NCBI GenBank assembly: GCA_031289895.1
Contig: JAITOP010000031.1
Span: 1 to 6,951, forward strand
Length of the DNA: 6,951 bases
Reading direction: 5' to 3'
Source of the DNA: Prevotellaceae bacterium
Lineage (GTDB): Bacteria; Bacteroidota; Bacteroidia; Bacteroidales; UBA932
The notes under the pieces were generated by a model. The model did no database searches and was not told the DNA's origin. It was given only the letters and a program-made list of their open reading frames with translations. Numbering within the stretch: the first letter of the stretch is position 1; every line of letters starts with the position of its first letter. Position numbers and translations under genes: made by a program. Shown piece by piece: positions 6,278 through 6,951 of the stretch.

Positions 6278-6951
6278 ATGACCGATAATAATATTAAAAA
6301 TAGAATATTATACGAAGATAATCACATAATTGTTGTCAACAAACGTGTAGGCGAAATTACGCAAGGCGACAAAACAGGCGACGTGCCTTTAGGCGAAATG
6401 TTGAAACAATATATAAAAATAAGGGATAACAAGCCGGGAAATGTGTTTATTGGCGTTGTTCATCGTATCGACAGACCTGTGAGCGGCGTTGTTGTTTTTG
6501 CAAAAACAAGCAAAGCACTTGCCCGTCTTAATAATATGTTTCGAGACGGAAATATTCATAAAATATATTACGCAATTGTAAAAAACAAGCCGCAGCCCGA
6601 ACAGGCTACTCTTATTCACAATTTATTGCGCAACGAAAAATCTAACAAATCGTACGTAACCAAAGAGGCTGCAAACAACAGCAAACAAGCAAAATTGCAT
6701 TACAAATTAATAAGTTGCAGCGATAAATATTTTTTACTCGAAATAGAATTAATGACCGGCAGACATCATCAAATACGATGCCAACTGTCGGCAATAGGTT
6801 GCCCGATAAAAGGCGATTTGAAATACGGCGCACCGCGTTCGAACGAAGATGGCGGAATATCGTTGCACGCACGCAAAATAGAATTTATTCATCCCGTAAC
6901 CAACGCCAATATCGAAATAACAGCACCATTTCCCGAAAATGATTTGTGGAG
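6278..6951 (+). CDS. RluA-family pseudouridine synthase, 3' end cut by the window
   Basis: The frame is open from ATG 6278 to the right edge (224 codons plus two bases, no stop). It encodes an RNA pseudouridine synthase that isomerises uridines in rRNA or tRNA in the cytoplasm. The signature HRIDRPVSG (62-70) contains the catalytic Asp65. TGRHHQIRCQL (160-170), KGDLKYG (178-184) and SLHARKIEFIHP (195-206) are further RluA-family blocks. There is no N-terminal S4 domain, so it resembles the short RluA/TruC-like forms rather than RluC/RluD. Bacteroidota members are about 225-240 residues, so only a few codons are probably missing. The usual NKPAG near the N-terminus is NKRVG here (21-25). The ATG has no Shine-Dalgarno and is placed by the -7 box 17 bp upstream and by the family-typical LYEDNHIIVVNK start. 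The RNA target cannot be told from the sequence. Confidence 0.93.
   Translation, partial: MTDNNIKNRILYEDNHIIVVNKRVGEITQGDKTGDVPLGEMLKQYIKIRDNKPGNVFIGVVHRIDRPVSGVVVFAKTSKALARLNNMFRDGNIHKIYYAIVKNKPQPEQATLIHNLLRNEKSNKSYVTKEAANNSKQAKLHYKLISCSDKYFLLEIELMTGRHHQIRCQLSAIGCPIKGDLKYGAPRSNEDGGISLHARKIEFIHPVTNANIEITAPFPENDLW

Noticed and set aside
6389..6872. Two minus-strand frames opposite the pseudouridine synthase
   Set aside because: Both are antisense to conserved RluA-family blocks, including the catalytic motif, and show no protein-like features.

Overview
The window looks like a low-GC Bacteroidota chromosome segment. Four signs support this: near-consensus Bacteroidota -7 boxes (TAnnTTTG) in the one divergent promoter region, no Shine-Dalgarno sequences before the starts, protein sequences that read as Bacteroidota versions of their families, and non-coding DNA full of the short tandem and palindromic repeats common in these genomes. 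The species cannot be named from the sequence.

Layout, left to right. Positions 1-293 hold no gene. They contain a 40-bp tandem array cut by the left edge, a 34-bp-arm nested inverted repeat, and a short dispersed-type palindrome. Then come two minus-strand genes, transcribed right to left: an exported protein with propeller-like repeats (2881-3738) followed, 22 bp later, by an exported GH31 glycoside hydrolase (294-2858). Positions 3739-4087 hold three unrelated tandem arrays stacked together. The last of these runs into the next gene and encodes its final ten residues and stop codon. A second minus-strand pair follows: a dCMP/cytidine deaminase family protein (5739-6164), then, 28 bp downstream, a membrane-anchored S41 carboxyl-terminal processing protease (4088-5710). 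A 113-bp divergent intergenic region separates this pair from a plus-strand RluA-family pseudouridine synthase (6278 to the right edge, cut just before its end).

How the genes work together. The deaminase (dTMP precursor supply), the processing protease (envelope protein turnover) and the pseudouridine synthase (RNA modification) look like housekeeping genes. The GH31 enzyme and propeller protein look like a small two-gene unit of exported proteins; no transporter or sensor is visible, so its substrate is unknown. I see no defence system, mobile-element gene, CRISPR array or RNA gene. The most unusual content is the repeat biology: the heptamer array that has become the C-terminus of the protease, and the inverted repeat at 125-209, whose two arms differ only in ways that keep each arm's own hairpin intact.
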